DNA of 64,000 nucleotides from Vibrio lentus (GCF_030409755.1 NZ_JAUFQE010000002.1:434001-498000); one strand, 5' to 3'; shown: positions 44,923 through 54,032, numbered from the stretch's first letter. A program made the numbers and translations. The notes: a model not told the origin generated them from the sequence alone.

Positions 44923-44956
44923 AATCGAGCTAAGATATCTTAGCTCGATTTTTTGC
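44923..44956 (+). terminator. Terminator after the DUF4041 gene
   Basis: A perfect 28-base palindrome (AATCGAGCTAAGAT with its complement) is followed by six T. Confidence 0.88.
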
Positions 44957-44989
44957 ATCAGAACTTAGAGTATTTCGGTTCACCCAAAC

Positions 44990-45019
44990 AAAAATGGAAC
45001 GCCTGAGCGTTCCATTTTT
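44990..45019. terminator. Bidirectional terminator before the GNAT gene end
   Basis: AAAAATGGAACGC and GCGTTCCATTTTT pair with a CTGA loop; A and T runs flank the stem on both sides. It ends the leftward GNAT transcript. Confidence 0.88.
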
Positions 45020-45034
45020 CGTATCTGATTTACC

Positions 45035-45541
45035 TTAAACTTGCTCGCTTGGGTGTCCCCACATTAGCTCGCTTGCGTAAGGGCCAGTAACGCTTGATGT
45101 TGATTCACCCACGCCGTCTAGTGCGCCAGGGGTCAGTGCTTTAGCGAACCAACACTCTAAAGGTGCAAGTGTCCTTACTGGTGGAAGCACGTTATGTGGC
45201 GTGTTGTAACGGTTGCCGTAGTGGAACGGTTCGCCCATCACGAAGATAACGTCAGCGTCGAGTTGTTTCTCGGCTTCTTCCATCAATCGAGTCGCGTAGC
45301 CTTTGCCTTGGTATTCTGGCAATACAGCTAAAGGTGCAAGCACATAACACTTCAGGTGTGGTGCTGCGTCTATGGTGATTGGGGTATAGCATGCGTGTGC
45401 TACGCCTTCATGCACGATAGAAAAGCTGCCGTCGGCAATAAGATCGTCAGCAAATTCTGCGTACAGTTTTGCATGGCGTTCGTCGTAAAGTCCGCCTGCA
45501 GCGGCGAAAGCTTGGTATTGAATTTCATAAGGGGTTTTCAT
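45035..45541 (-). CDS. GNAT-family N-acetyltransferase
   Basis: A 168-residue acetyltransferase: LAPLAVLPEYQGKGYATRLMEEAEKQL is the acetyl-CoA pyrophosphate loop (motif A), and VIFVMGEPFHYGNRYN follows as in YhbS-like members. The acceptor is unknown. Leftward; lies 100 bases downstream of the TetR gene. Confidence 0.86.
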   Translation of the reverse strand: MKTPYEIQYQAFAAAGGLYDERHAKLYAEFADDLIADGSFSIVHEGVAHACYTPITIDAAPHLKCYVLAPLAVLPEYQGKGYATRLMEEAEKQLDADVIFVMGEPFHYGNRYNTPHNVLPPVRTLAPLECWFAKALTPGALDGVGESTSSVTGPYASELMWGHPSEQV

Positions 45542-45641
45542 TTGAAAAATTCCTAACTTAAATTATTGGTTGTTAGCGTTTTCAGATATCAAATTGTTTT
45601 AGATAGCCAACAACGTTTTATTGAGCTTTTAAGCGAGGTAC

Positions 45642-46208
45642 TTATAAATCCAGCAGCAGTAAGTACTTAGCTATGAAGCGTTCTTTAATTTGCTCTAACG
45701 GGTAATCACCATCCGAGAACAAGTAATTGAGTGCGATACCGTCGATATCGGCGATTAACATGTGGCTATCGACAATGCTGTTGGCATTGGGAACGTCACA
45801 CAGAATGACTTCGAAAGAGTGCACCATCAGTTGGTAGCGTTCGTCTAACAAATCTTTCAATATCAGCCTTGTTGAGGGCTGGCATTTCAATTGGTAATCA
45901 AGTTGATAAAACCGTTTTTGTTGCGGGTCGGACATCGACAAGAAGATGTGCTCGATAAGGTTAATAAACCTCTCTTTAACCGACATACCTTCACTAGATT
46001 GGTCAACACTTTCACCAACTTCGCTAATGATTTCAGCCATGCGAACAAACACTTGTCTTAGTAGGTCATCTTTGTTTTTGAAATGATGAAAAACTAAACC
46101 CTTCGATACTTTCGCCGTTTCACACACCTGTGCGATAGACGTTTTTTCAAAGCCTTGTGTCGCGAATAATTCAATCGCGGCTTGGATTGCTTGCTGCTTC
46201 TTGTCCAT
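45642..46208 (-). CDS. TetR-family transcriptional regulator
   Basis: A 188-residue TetR protein with the N-terminal DNA-binding domain (AAIELFATQGFEKTSIAQVC, then VSKGLVFHHFKNKDDLL) and a helical ligand domain. The ATG at 46208 is preferred; a GTG at 46217 precedes it. A 26-bp inverted repeat lies 19-44 bases upstream, almost certainly its own operator. No obvious transporter target is next to it; GNAT is the only downstream neighbour. Confidence 0.9.
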   Translation of the reverse strand: MDKKQQAIQAAIELFATQGFEKTSIAQVCETAKVSKGLVFHHFKNKDDLLRQVFVRMAEIISEVGESVDQSSEGMSVKERFINLIEHIFLSMSDPQQKRFYQLDYQLKCQPSTRLILKDLLDERYQLMVHSFEVILCDVPNANSIVDSHMLIADIDGIALNYLFSDGDYPLEQIKERFIAKYLLLLDL

Positions 46209-46226
46209 GGATATCACTCAATTATG

Positions 46227-46252
46227 TTACAGACCGACTATCCGGTCTGTAA
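46227..46252. promoter_or_regulatory. TetR-type operator
   Basis: TTACAGACCG, six bases, CGGTCTGTAA: perfect 10-bp arms immediately upstream of the TetR gene, in the AGACCG/CGGTCT style of AcrR-type operators. It implies autorepression. Confidence 0.8.
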
Positions 46253-46403
46253 TTTATTTGAGGATAGTATACGAGATGAATTTGGAACGCAAGATCTTTA
46301 AGGATCGTCGGATTAGATCAAGGAAAGTGTCGATTTTATTGGCAACAGTGAGTTAAAGATGGGGTGTCGCCTTTAACCTTGGAATTTGGCAAAGCTTTGA
46401 TGA

Positions 46404-47651
46404 TTACTCCTGCTCTGATCTCAACCAAAACTCAGAAAGATCTTCAAACAGGTCGTCGTTATCTAAAATACTTAAATGGTTTTCGTCGTAACCAAGAATT
46501 TGTTCGGCATTCAATTGAGCTGGACGCGACAACTGGCTTGATAGGTTAATGACGCCATCGTTACTGTTGGTGTTAAACAGCTCGCCCGAGTTGTAACCAA
46601 ACGCCAAGAAGTGTGGGGTGTGGGTTGGCTTGTTATCCGCAAATAAATCGGCGATGAATTTGCCGTCTGGATTTAAATCGACCCAAGCTGGCATTACAAC
46701 GGGGGAGTATTCTATTCCTTGTTTGGCTGATGCTACGCCACCAAATGGCGAAGAGATGGTAGTGATGCTGCTAACAAAATCACATAGCTGGCCAATGCGA
46801 CACTGACGAATACTGTTTGTCACGATCAAGCCACCCATACTATGGGCTACCACGTGCATTTTTTGAATCTTGTATTCAGTCACTATGGTATGCAAAAGGT
46901 TACTCAAGCCTTTTGAATTTAAAGAGAGTGATAAGCCTGAAGGGTAGTTAAATACCCAGATTTGATATTTGGACTGATCGATCTTTTCAATGAGAGGAGC
47001 GAAATCTATAGCGGTCGCATTGATGCCATGCACAAATAGGATAGAGGTTTTATTTGGGTCGTATTCAGATAGAAAATAGAGTCCGGCATTGTTTTCGAGC
47101 AAAAATGTCAGCGGTTGCCACATGCCGAGATTGGCGTTCTCTTTCTCAAAAGGTTGATCCGTCAAACTCACAACGGTGCCTATTTCTACGAGGTCCAATT
47201 CTATTTTTAAGAGGGAAGACAACGAACGATCAACAAAGGCGCTTGGCAGTGCATTTTCATTAACGGTTAGCGAAACGTCGATTGTCGATTTGTCTTGGTG
47301 GTCGTGAAGGTTGATCACACTGAATGGTTCGTCAGCTTGTAGGGTTAAGTCTTGGTTTCTATCTTCAAAGATAAGTAGGTAGTGGATATCGTTTGATAGC
47401 TGTAACTGAATACTGTCGCTGTCTATTATGCCGTCGTAGCCATCAACTTCGCTTTTGTTGATGTCTTTAACTTGTTCAATAACCACGGCAGAGTCTGAGG
47501 CTGGTTGACTCAAGGTGATGGTGTATTGGTCGGTAATTGAGTCGATCGCGTCCATCTCATGAGAGAGATTTCTAAAGTTTCCGCATCCTGATAGCACAGA
47601 GCTAAGTAACAGCACTGAACTGGCTAACAGCGCAGTAAATAATCGCCTCAT
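46404..47651 (-). CDS. Lipase-like alpha/beta-hydrolase lipoprotein
   Basis: A 415-residue lipoprotein. The ATG at 47651 gives a signal peptide with lipobox LSGC (Cys about 22). The hydrolase domain begins near residue 200 with ILFVHGINAT, and has the nucleophile elbow AHSMGG (Ser in GHSMGG-like context) and a Gly-rich region after it. The first half is a beta-rich region without a recognised domain. Probable role: envelope-anchored esterase/lipase or PGAP1-like. It lies upstream of the TetR gene in the same direction but 150 bases away. Confidence 0.8.
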   Translation of the reverse strand: MRRLFTALLASSVLLLSSVLSGCGNFRNLSHEMDAIDSITDQYTITLSQPASDSAVVIEQVKDINKSEVDGYDGIIDSDSIQLQLSNDIHYLLIFEDRNQDLTLQADEPFSVINLHDHQDKSTIDVSLTVNENALPSAFVDRSLSSLLKIELDLVEIGTVVSLTDQPFEKENANLGMWQPLTFLLENNAGLYFLSEYDPNKTSILFVHGINATAIDFAPLIEKIDQSKYQIWVFNYPSGLSLSLNSKGLSNLLHTIVTEYKIQKMHVVAHSMGGLIVTNSIRQCRIGQLCDFVSSITTISSPFGGVASAKQGIEYSPVVMPAWVDLNPDGKFIADLFADNKPTHTPHFLAFGYNSGELFNTNSNDGVINLSSQLSRPAQLNAEQILGYDENHLSILDNDDLFEDLSEFWLRSEQE

Positions 47652-47826
47652 TTCAATTTTATCCCCATATCGACAAGCTTCATCCTTGAATTCACACCCT
47701 GTGTTTAATATTAGCAATAAAACAAAGAGTTATCTTATCCATTCTGGTTGATCACATTCTGTCTTGAGTATGAGTATGAGTATGAGCTTGCTGGGGATGT
47801 TGGAAGGGTAATTGCGACTATCTTGG

Positions 47827-48273
47827 TTACTTAGATGACAAACACTGTTGATTAGGGTTACGTAATTCAATAATGGTGTTGCTGATATCGATTCGTTTGA
47901 ACGCTTCGTCATTAACTTGAGCATTGCTGAAATTAGTACGAAACAAGTCGGCACGCAGTAAATCGACGTTGTGCATTTGTGTGTTGCTCATGTCGGCGTT
48001 GCGTAAATCCGCGTCTTGGAAAATCGCGTTATTCAGAGTCGCGTGGCTGAAATTGGCGTAGGTGATGTCCGCTTCACTCATGTTACTGCCCGATAAATCC
48101 GTACCGCTAAAATTGGTGCGAATTAGGCTGGCGCAACGCAGGTCGACGTTTTGAAGCGCTAGATTACTTAGGTCGGCATTACGCAATTGTGCTCGTTCGC
48201 CACCTTGGTTTTCTAGCCATAACTTGTGTTGTTCAAGAATGGAATCAAGCTCTTGTTGAGTGTATTTGTTCAT
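47827..48273 (-). CDS. Pentapeptide-repeat protein
   Basis: A 148-residue protein with about 15 pentapeptide units of the A(D/N)LXX type from residue 30 to 125 (for example NADLSNLALQNVDL and FSGTDLSGSNMSEADITYAN), which form a right-handed quadrilateral beta helix. Related proteins include Qnr-type DNA mimics and others of unknown role; there is no Qnr loop pattern I can identify. It lies 48 bases downstream of the ArsR gene and may be cotranscribed. Confidence 0.82.
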   Translation of the reverse strand: MNKYTQQELDSILEQHKLWLENQGGERAQLRNADLSNLALQNVDLRCASLIRTNFSGTDLSGSNMSEADITYANFSHATLNNAIFQDADLRNADMSNTQMHNVDLLRADLFRTNFSNAQVNDEAFKRIDISNTIIELRNPNQQCLSSK

Positions 48274-48321
48274 ACTTCACGCCACCCCTTCAGTTGTTCG
48301 ATATCGTTTATTGATCTGGTA

Positions 48322-48711
48322 TTACTTAATTTTGCTGTGCCACACTTCGCTGTCTGGGCCAACGACACATTCGCCATCTACTCTCATGGATAAACGAATC
48401 AGGCAACGTTTCACTACTTCTTTGAAGTCGTCTTCCGGTAAGTGTCTGACTGAATCAACCAAGGCTTTGCAGTGAGGGGCGTTTTGTTCTTTTAATGTGT
48501 AGAACACCCATTTACCTTTCTTTTCGTGGTTGAGCAGGCCTGCTTTGTAGAGCATTTTTAGGTTACGTGAGACGTTGTATTGAGTCTCACCAATGATGTC
48601 CATGGCTTCAGCCACCGCCATGCATTCGTCCACATGCAGAAACAGCCAGAATAATCGTAAGCGATTGGGTTCCGACAGGGCTTTTAATGCATCAATATAT
48701 TTTTCATCCAC
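48322..48711 (-). CDS. ArsR-family metalloregulator
   Basis: A 129-residue ArsR/SmtB repressor: winged helix-turn-helix with LSEPNRLRLFWLFLHVDECMAVAEA at the start of the motif and NVSRNLKMLYKAGLLNHEKKG in the recognition region. The classical ELCVC arsenic site is replaced by HVDEC, so the ligand may differ. It follows the permease gene by 86 bases, and an operator-like palindrome overlaps the permease promoter, as expected for a self-regulated efflux operon. Confidence 0.86.
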   Translation of the reverse strand: MDEKYIDALKALSEPNRLRLFWLFLHVDECMAVAEAMDIIGETQYNVSRNLKMLYKAGLLNHEKKGKWVFYTLKEQNAPHCKALVDSVRHLPEDDFKEVVKRCLIRLSMRVDGECVVGPDSEVWHSKIK

Positions 48712-48797
48712 GTGGTGGTTACCTTTTCAACGAATAGCGCCACTCAATACGAGCAGCGCGAAGTTTCTATTTTGTCGTTTTTACAAAGTGTAAGCCT

Positions 48798-49715
48798 CTA
48801 CACAACGTATTGGAAGATGGCGCCACCAACGACGGCGGTGGTTAGAACGATTCCAACAAACGCGATTACGGCTTTTCTTTTTAGAACTGCTGATACTAGC
48901 GCGATTTCAGGCAAACTTGCACCAGTACCACCGATAATTAATGCAAGTGCTGCGCCTAAGCCCATTCCCTTAGCAATTAATACGTTAAGTAGCGGTATTG
49001 CCATTTCGATACGTAGGTAAAGTGGAATACCAATCAATGAAGCCACCACTATCGATTGGAAGCTATCGCCACCGACATACTTCTCAACCAGATCCGCAGG
49101 CAGGTAAACCGCAGAGAACCCGCTGATCGCCGCACCCAACAATACGTATGGGATGATTCGTTTGAACAGAGACCAAGCGCCGCCCATGGCATTACGCATT
49201 CTTGATGAAGAAGAGGGTGCTCCACCACAGGTTGAAGCGTTGCTGCTGCATCCTTTTCCTTTGCTGTCTTCCAGTTCGTCGGCACGTTTGATTTCATTTT
49301 TCCAAGGCGACTTGGAGATCAAGTAGCCACCCAGTACCGCTGCGGTAAAGGTTACCAAGAAGTACACAACGGTGATCTTCAATCCGAACGCGGCATACAC
49401 CATCGCCAACACAATGAAGTTACACAGTGGCGCTGAGATGATGAAGCTCATCACCGTACCCAGTGATGCACCCATCGACGCCATTGCCATGGTGACAGGT
49501 ACAACCGCCGCACTACAAAATGGCGTCAACATACCAAATAGCGCGCCCAATAGGGTTCCCCATTTGCCGTGTTTAGTTAGCGTTGCTTGGAGTTTTTCTT
49601 GAGGGATGTATTCACGCATGATGCCAGTTAGCAGTGACACGATGGCGATGATAAGGACTAAGCCTTTCGCTACATAAAAGAACTCGTTAAACGCAATTAA
49701 TAATTTAGTATCCAA
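48798..49715 (-). CDS. DUF318-type permease (ArsP/SO_0444-like metal efflux)
   Basis: A 305-residue membrane protein with about eight helices in two halves, with the conserved LTPFCSAAVVPVTMAMAS segment (a Cys in the membrane helix) and a Cys-rich cytoplasmic loop (KGKGCSSNASTCGG). These permeases export organoarsenicals or divalent metals. The TTG at 49715 is chosen because a promoter (-10 at 49748-49753) lies upstream of it; the TTG at 49784 would be inside the promoter. It leads an operon with the ArsR gene. Confidence 0.78.
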   Translation of the reverse strand: MDTKLLIAFNEFFYVAKGLVLIIAIVSLLTGIMREYIPQEKLQATLTKHGKWGTLLGALFGMLTPFCSAAVVPVTMAMASMGASLGTVMSFIISAPLCNFIVLAMVYAAFGLKITVVYFLVTFTAAVLGGYLISKSPWKNEIKRADELEDSKGKGCSSNASTCGGAPSSSSRMRNAMGGAWSLFKRIIPYVLLGAAISGFSAVYLPADLVEKYVGGDSFQSIVVASLIGIPLYLRIEMAIPLLNVLIAKGMGLGAALALIIGGTGASLPEIALVSAVLKRKAVIAFVGIVLTTAVVGGAIFQYVV

Positions 49716-49747
49716 AATTGGAATCTCTAGAAAGTGAAAGAAGCTGG

Positions 49748-49776
49748 ATAATATGATCACATGCACATTTGTGCAA
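49748..49776 (-). promoter_or_regulatory. ArsR-type operator and promoter of the permease operon
   Basis: On the minus strand, TTGCAC (49771-49776), a 17-base spacer and TATTAT (49748-49753) form a promoter; the palindrome TGCACA-TT-TGTGCA (49762-49775) overlaps the -35 and spacer. ArsR/SmtB repressors bind such imperfect palindromes. Confidence 0.7.
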
Positions 49777-50203
49777 GTATGCAAGTGTAAGTTGGGAAGG
49801 AATTAGGTACTAAAATCGCGGTTCTGTCGTAGGCTCGTCTCTTGAATAGATAGGGCTCACAGATAGATAATTTATATAAATCATATAATTAGATTTTATG
49901 TGCAACGGAAGAAGCTACTGGTTCAGGCGTTGGTGTGTGGGCGTGATTTTTTCGCTGAAGTGGAGATCTTATGGGAAAGTTTTGCTTTTTGGGTGTGTTG
50001 GGTAATGGCCGAACTGTGGATTAGGTTAGTTTCGGGCGGACTAGATTGGGACTTAGTTCGGGTATTAGGCTCCAAAAAAAGGGTATCGGAGACATTCTAT
50101 TCTGTGAATGCAGGTGTAAATAGAGAACAGACATGAATTTGTGAAAGGAGAGTGCAGTAAAAAAGGTGCCATGATGAATTCATCACAGCACCAGCCACAT
50201 TAA
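49777..50203. other. Intergenic region, no gene seen
   Basis: This 427-base region contains AT-rich promoter-like sequence and a 78-codon plus-strand frame (49900-50136) without a ribosome site or recognisable product. I see nothing else. Confidence 0.45.
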
Positions 50204-51466
50204 TTAAAGGTTATTCTTATACACCTTGCCGTCTTTCATGATCAGCTTTTGAGTCTCGGTGTTGGCTACACACGCCACACCTTCCAGTGGGTTACCATCG
50301 ATGATTAATAGGTCGGCATACGCGCCTTCAACAATCTGACCTAATTTGCCTTCTTGGTAAGGGTGTTGGTAAGTCGACATCTCGAACAGGCGTCCACAGT
50401 TTGAGGTCGCCATACGCAGCGCTGTGATGGTATCGAACACTTGTTCAATCGCTCCGAATTCGTTCAACTGAGTGGCATGCACGTTGGTTTCACCGACACA
50501 GTCGGTACCAAAGGCAATGTTTTGGATATCGTGTTTTTTGATAAGCTCTGCCGATTTAAACATGGCTTTGCCTACGCGTTCTGTCTTGCGATACGTCTCT
50601 TCATTCGGCAATGGAATTTTACGCTCGGCAATCAATGAAGCGGTAAAGTAAGAAGGAATCACCCAAATACCTTCCTCTTTGATTATCTCTGCAATGTCGT
50701 CATCCATAATCGTCGCGTGCTCAAATGACATCACGCCCGCTTCAGCTGCTCGACGCATTGCATCAGAAGTATGGATGTGCGCAGCCACATAGGTTCCGTA
50801 ATCTGAAGCGGCTTGAACAGCAGCTTCCATTTCATCGGAAGTAAATTGTAATGTGTCTAATGGGTCGAAGGTGGATGATGCACCGCCACCGGCCATGATT
50901 TTGATTTGTGACGCGCCCATAAACAGTTGTTCACGCACCGCTTTCAATACTTCTGAGCGGCCATCGGCGACTCTCATCGCACCGAGCTTCATCATTGGTG
51001 AATCTTCGTGACCATTGGCCAAACGTTCTTGCGCTTGGTTTTGGCGGTAATCTGAGTGGCCACTGGTTTGCGAAATTGCGGCCATTGAAGGCATTATTCT
51101 TGGGCCCGTTGCGTAGCCATTGTCGATGCTCCTTTTAAGACCAAGCGTGTTACCCGCCACATCACGAATGGTAGTAAAGCCGCGCATTAACATCTCTTCT
51201 GAAATTTTCGCAGAGCGAATCGCCACTTCTTCACGAGTCATGGTATCAATCACATTGAATGATGCCGAGAGGGTAATATGAACGTGCGCATCAATCAGGC
51301 CGGGCATTACCGTGCCGCCTTTCGCATCAATGATTTCATCAGCGACCGCTGGATCTATCTGACCAATCTTAGTCACCAAGTTATCTTCAATAAGGATGGA
51401 GACGTTTTCGATAAGTTTGTCATCGACACCGTTAAACACGTTGGCATTAATAATTAGCTTGTTCAT
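50204..51466 (-). CDS. Metal-dependent amidohydrolase (imidazolonepropionase/Xaa-Pro dipeptidase-like)
   Basis: A 420-residue amidohydrolase: MNKLIINANVFNGVDD as the first beta strand, GLIDAHVHITLS for the HxH metal pair, a metal Lys/His in QIKIMAGGGASS and YVAAHIHTSDAMRRAAEAGVMSFEH, and the Asp in AFGTDCVGE. The ATG at 51466 follows AGAGGTG; the frame runs to 51493. Relatives hydrolyse cyclic amides or dipeptides. Monocistronic, with a 440-base region upstream. Confidence 0.86.
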   Translation of the reverse strand: MNKLIINANVFNGVDDKLIENVSILIEDNLVTKIGQIDPAVADEIIDAKGGTVMPGLIDAHVHITLSASFNVIDTMTREEVAIRSAKISEEMLMRGFTTIRDVAGNTLGLKRSIDNGYATGPRIMPSMAAISQTSGHSDYRQNQAQERLANGHEDSPMMKLGAMRVADGRSEVLKAVREQLFMGASQIKIMAGGGASSTFDPLDTLQFTSDEMEAAVQAASDYGTYVAAHIHTSDAMRRAAEAGVMSFEHATIMDDDIAEIIKEEGIWVIPSYFTASLIAERKIPLPNEETYRKTERVGKAMFKSAELIKKHDIQNIAFGTDCVGETNVHATQLNEFGAIEQVFDTITALRMATSNCGRLFEMSTYQHPYQEGKLGQIVEGAYADLLIIDGNPLEGVACVANTETQKLIMKDGKVYKNNL

Positions 51467-51493
51467 ATTCGACACCTCTTTGGTATGAGTCAT

Positions 51494-51904
51494 TTTGTTG
51501 ATGAGGTAATCATAGGGTTGGGGAGAGGCGAAAAATGGCCATTTGATGACACGTAATGACGAGGCTTATTTTTTGTGTCTTTCTCTGTTTTAAGTGCTGC
51601 TTTGATTTGAACGCTGCTTTGTTTTGAACGCTAAGGGGGATTCTAATCGTCGCTGCCTTAAATCGTCGTTATCGTGCGTTGAGAGTCAATTTACCGAATC
51701 GTAATCGGCTCCGAAACAGCACGGCATAAGCCAAGATATTGAAGTAGTTCATTGATTAATAAGACATACTTCGCGTTGACAATACCCCGAAAATTGTCAA
51801 CTCGATGTCAGTATTTAGGGGCTCTGACATTGGCCTGAAATTTAAATTCGTTCAATGAGGCAACATCCTGATACCAAGAAAAGTATATGGTTAAGGATTC
51901 AATC
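51494..51904. other. Divergent intergenic region with inverted repeat
   Basis: The 411-base region between the amidohydrolase (leftward) and the CAP lipoprotein (rightward) holds GTTGACAAT / ATTGTCAAC (51775-51801, 9-bp perfect arms, 9-base spacer), 104-130 bases before the lipoprotein start. No ORF is credible here. Confidence 0.55.
51775..51801. promoter_or_regulatory. Inverted repeat upstream of the CAP lipoprotein
   Basis: GTTGACAAT, nine bases, ATTGTCAAC. Perfect arms. Possible operator for an unknown regulator; it could also be the -35 region (TTGACA) of a promoter. Confidence 0.5.
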
Positions 51905-53272
51905 ATGAAAAAACAAAATATCTCGGCAGTGGCGCTTCTCGCATTGATTATTGCTGGTTGTGGCGGAGAAAGTTCATCAGGAGGTGACAGCACAACGTCA
52001 AACAACGTTAATGCTCCAAGTAATCCAAGTAATCCAAGTAATCCAAGTAATTCAGGTAACCCCGACTCTCCGTCAACAATCGTGTCTCAGCAGCCCGATA
52101 TCAAGGCGCTCAGTAACACTATGATTTTTGCTATCGAAGGCTTTGTTGAAAAAACGGATCCAATCAGGAATTTCTCATCTATTGCCGTCCAAAATGAGCT
52201 GCCCGCATTCAAGGGGGGAGATACTCAGAAAGTCGATATGACTATCGCTGTACCAACAATCATTATCGATAATGGCAGTAACTTCGTTAACGATTGGCAT
52301 TGTTACGAAACCACAGGGTTAAGCGCGCAAAGGAAGAATCATCAACTGCTCGTAGACGGTACAATTTCTGAATATCGATACGATATGCAAAGCAACTCTT
52401 GTTCTAGTGAGCACTTGGGATCGTATGTGTTTAACAATGCGGTGTTGGACAGTTCTTTGGAATTTAAAACCGTTGGCAGTGTCGTTTTCAAAGATGGGAG
52501 CGGAGTAGAGTCTAATTTGCCCACTTATGACTTTATAGCTCAGGCTTATGGACAGCAGTCTAAAGAGCGGTTTGGTGACTCTTGGGAGTTGTTACAGCGC
52601 GACAAAATTAACGCAGCAGCAAAAGAAGTTGGGGCTTCGATCTTTGAGTTGAACACTTCATCAGGAAAGATCGATTTGGATCTCGACCTGCTTAATAGCG
52701 ACACTCTTATCGATTTCTCATCACTAGATACAAATCAATTATTGAATGGTGCGATTTGGGGGATGCCTGGCCAAGGCGTTGCCGATGAAAGATGGTGTCG
52801 AATTGTGAATATTCCAGACGATCTAAGCCAGAACAGTATTAAGTACCAATCTGTTATCTCGACAAATTGTGCGAGGTCGACACAACGTTATTGTGATGCC
52901 TTTGGTTCATCGTTTTCGAGTGGTAATTACCCACCGGTAGCGCCTATCGCTTGGGACAGTAACACGGCGAGTAATGCTCAATTGAACTCAGATGAGCAAC
53001 ACAGAAGAGATGCTCAAGGTCACTTTGTTGTGAACAGTTCTGGCCAGAATGCGTTTGTTCTCTCATCGAACTCGGCTGTGATCCCTATCTTTGGCTACAC
53101 CAGTCCGCGAACTGATGGGAAGGATAATAATGCTGGTCTTAATAGTTGGGCTGGTCACGAAGGTCACTGCCAAAACGTGATGAACAGTCGACACACAAAG
53201 ATGGGTATTGGATACAAAACCAGTAAGTCAGACGCATCGAAAATGTCTTATTGGACGCAAGATTTCAACTAA
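51905..53272 (+). CDS. CAP/SCP-domain lipoprotein with a repeat linker
   Basis: A 455-residue lipoprotein: signal peptide and lipobox (LIIAGCGG, Cys20), then a Ser/Gly-rich linker that contains a four-fold NPS repeat encoded by a tandem 9-base unit (near 52016-52051). A long middle region without a recognised domain follows. The last about 90 residues resemble a CAP (SCP-like) domain, with NSWAGHEGHCQNVMNSR, MGIGYKT and SYWTQDF. AAGGA precedes the ATG at 51905. CAP proteins have many roles outside the cell; the precise one is not known here. Confidence 0.75.
   Translation: MKKQNISAVALLALIIAGCGGESSSGGDSTTSNNVNAPSNPSNPSNPSNSGNPDSPSTIVSQQPDIKALSNTMIFAIEGFVEKTDPIRNFSSIAVQNELPAFKGGDTQKVDMTIAVPTIIIDNGSNFVNDWHCYETTGLSAQRKNHQLLVDGTISEYRYDMQSNSCSSEHLGSYVFNNAVLDSSLEFKTVGSVVFKDGSGVESNLPTYDFIAQAYGQQSKERFGDSWELLQRDKINAAAKEVGASIFELNTSSGKIDLDLDLLNSDTLIDFSSLDTNQLLNGAIWGMPGQGVADERWCRIVNIPDDLSQNSIKYQSVISTNCARSTQRYCDAFGSSFSSGNYPPVAPIAWDSNTASNAQLNSDEQHRRDAQGHFVVNSSGQNAFVLSSNSAVIPIFGYTSPRTDGKDNNAGLNSWAGHEGHCQNVMNSRHTKMGIGYKTSKSDASKMSYWTQDFN
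52016..52051 (+). repeat. In-frame tandem nonamer repeat (NPS linker)
   Basis: The 9-base unit AATCCAAGT repeats four times within the lipoprotein linker, encoding Asn-Pro-Ser each time. The copy number may vary between strains without changing frame. Confidence 0.8.
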
Positions 53273-53474
53273 CTCGCTGATTGCGTAAATAGGGGTAATC
53301 CGTTTAGTGCCGACTTTGTTTGTTTGTTCGACAGCGGCACTTAACTCGACCGTGGCACTTTATTTATGATGTGACTGATTTTGAGTGGTGTCATCAAATG
53401 GTAAGTTTTGCTCTGATTCGAACGTTAAGATGTATTTCAAATCAAGGCGACTTATCAAATTAGAGAGAGACAGA

Positions 53475-53954
53475 ATGACTAAATCAGACAAAGTTTACGG
53501 TTTCAACACTCCACAACGTCTATTCGTCGGTTACACGTTAGCCGTGCTGGTGGACTTAGTGGTACTTAACTTCTTTGATGAGTACTGGGATTTCGTAAAT
53601 ATTGAGTCTTTTACTATCTCTCTGATTGCCGCGGTTCTACTGCAATTACTGTTGAAACTGTCCATTGGTTTGGAACATAAAATTGCTGAGCACTTTAAGA
53701 GCAAACCGGGTACAGCACCTAAAGTCTACCGAGCAATCACGACTTACATCATCTTGGTCGGCTCAAAGTTCGTGATGCTAGAAGCGATTAACCTATTGTT
53801 CGGCGAGAAGGTGAGCTTTACAGGCCCTTGGAATGGTGTGGTGGCGTTCTTCGCCGTGGTATTTACGATTCTGATTGCTGAAGTGATTGTATCTAAGGTT
53901 TACTTTGCGCTAGATGATAAACAAGCATCAAACTTAAACGAAAAGACAGCTTAA
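53475..53954 (+). CDS. Inner membrane protein, unknown function
   Basis: A 159-residue protein with about four membrane helices (VGYTLAVLVDLVVLNFF, SLIAAVLLQLLLKLS, TYIILVGSKFVMLEAI, GVVAFFAVVFTILIAEV). The ATG at 53475 follows GAGAGAGA; the earlier frame from 53385 lacks a ribosome site. It resembles conserved Vibrio and related marine membrane proteins. Monocistronic, ending at a terminator. Confidence 0.68.
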   Translation: MTKSDKVYGFNTPQRLFVGYTLAVLVDLVVLNFFDEYWDFVNIESFTISLIAAVLLQLLLKLSIGLEHKIAEHFKSKPGTAPKVYRAITTYIILVGSKFVMLEAINLLFGEKVSFTGPWNGVVAFFAVVFTILIAEVIVSKVYFALDDKQASNLNEKTA

Positions 53955-54000
53955 ACAACAGCTGAATAGAATTCGGGAGTTTGAAACGAACTCTTAACTG

Positions 54001-54032
54001 AAAAGGGCTAGCAGGTTTGCTAGCCCTTTTTT
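54001..54032 (+). terminator. Intrinsic terminator
   Basis: AAAAGGGCTAGCA and TGCTAGCCCTTTT form a 13-bp perfect stem with a GGTT loop and further T after it. Confidence 0.92.

Noticed and set aside
47730..47954. 74-codon minus-strand ORF with a GAGTAT hexamer repeat (47765-47785)
   Set aside because: It overlaps the end of the pentapeptide-repeat gene out of frame; the short three-copy repeat seems incidental.
49900..50136. 78-codon plus-strand ORF
   Set aside because: Starts with GTG without a ribosome site; no family likeness.
53306..53341. Stem-loop AGTGCCG / CGGCACT behind the CAP lipoprotein gene
   Set aside because: 7-bp stem with a long loop and no T-run; not enough for a terminator call.
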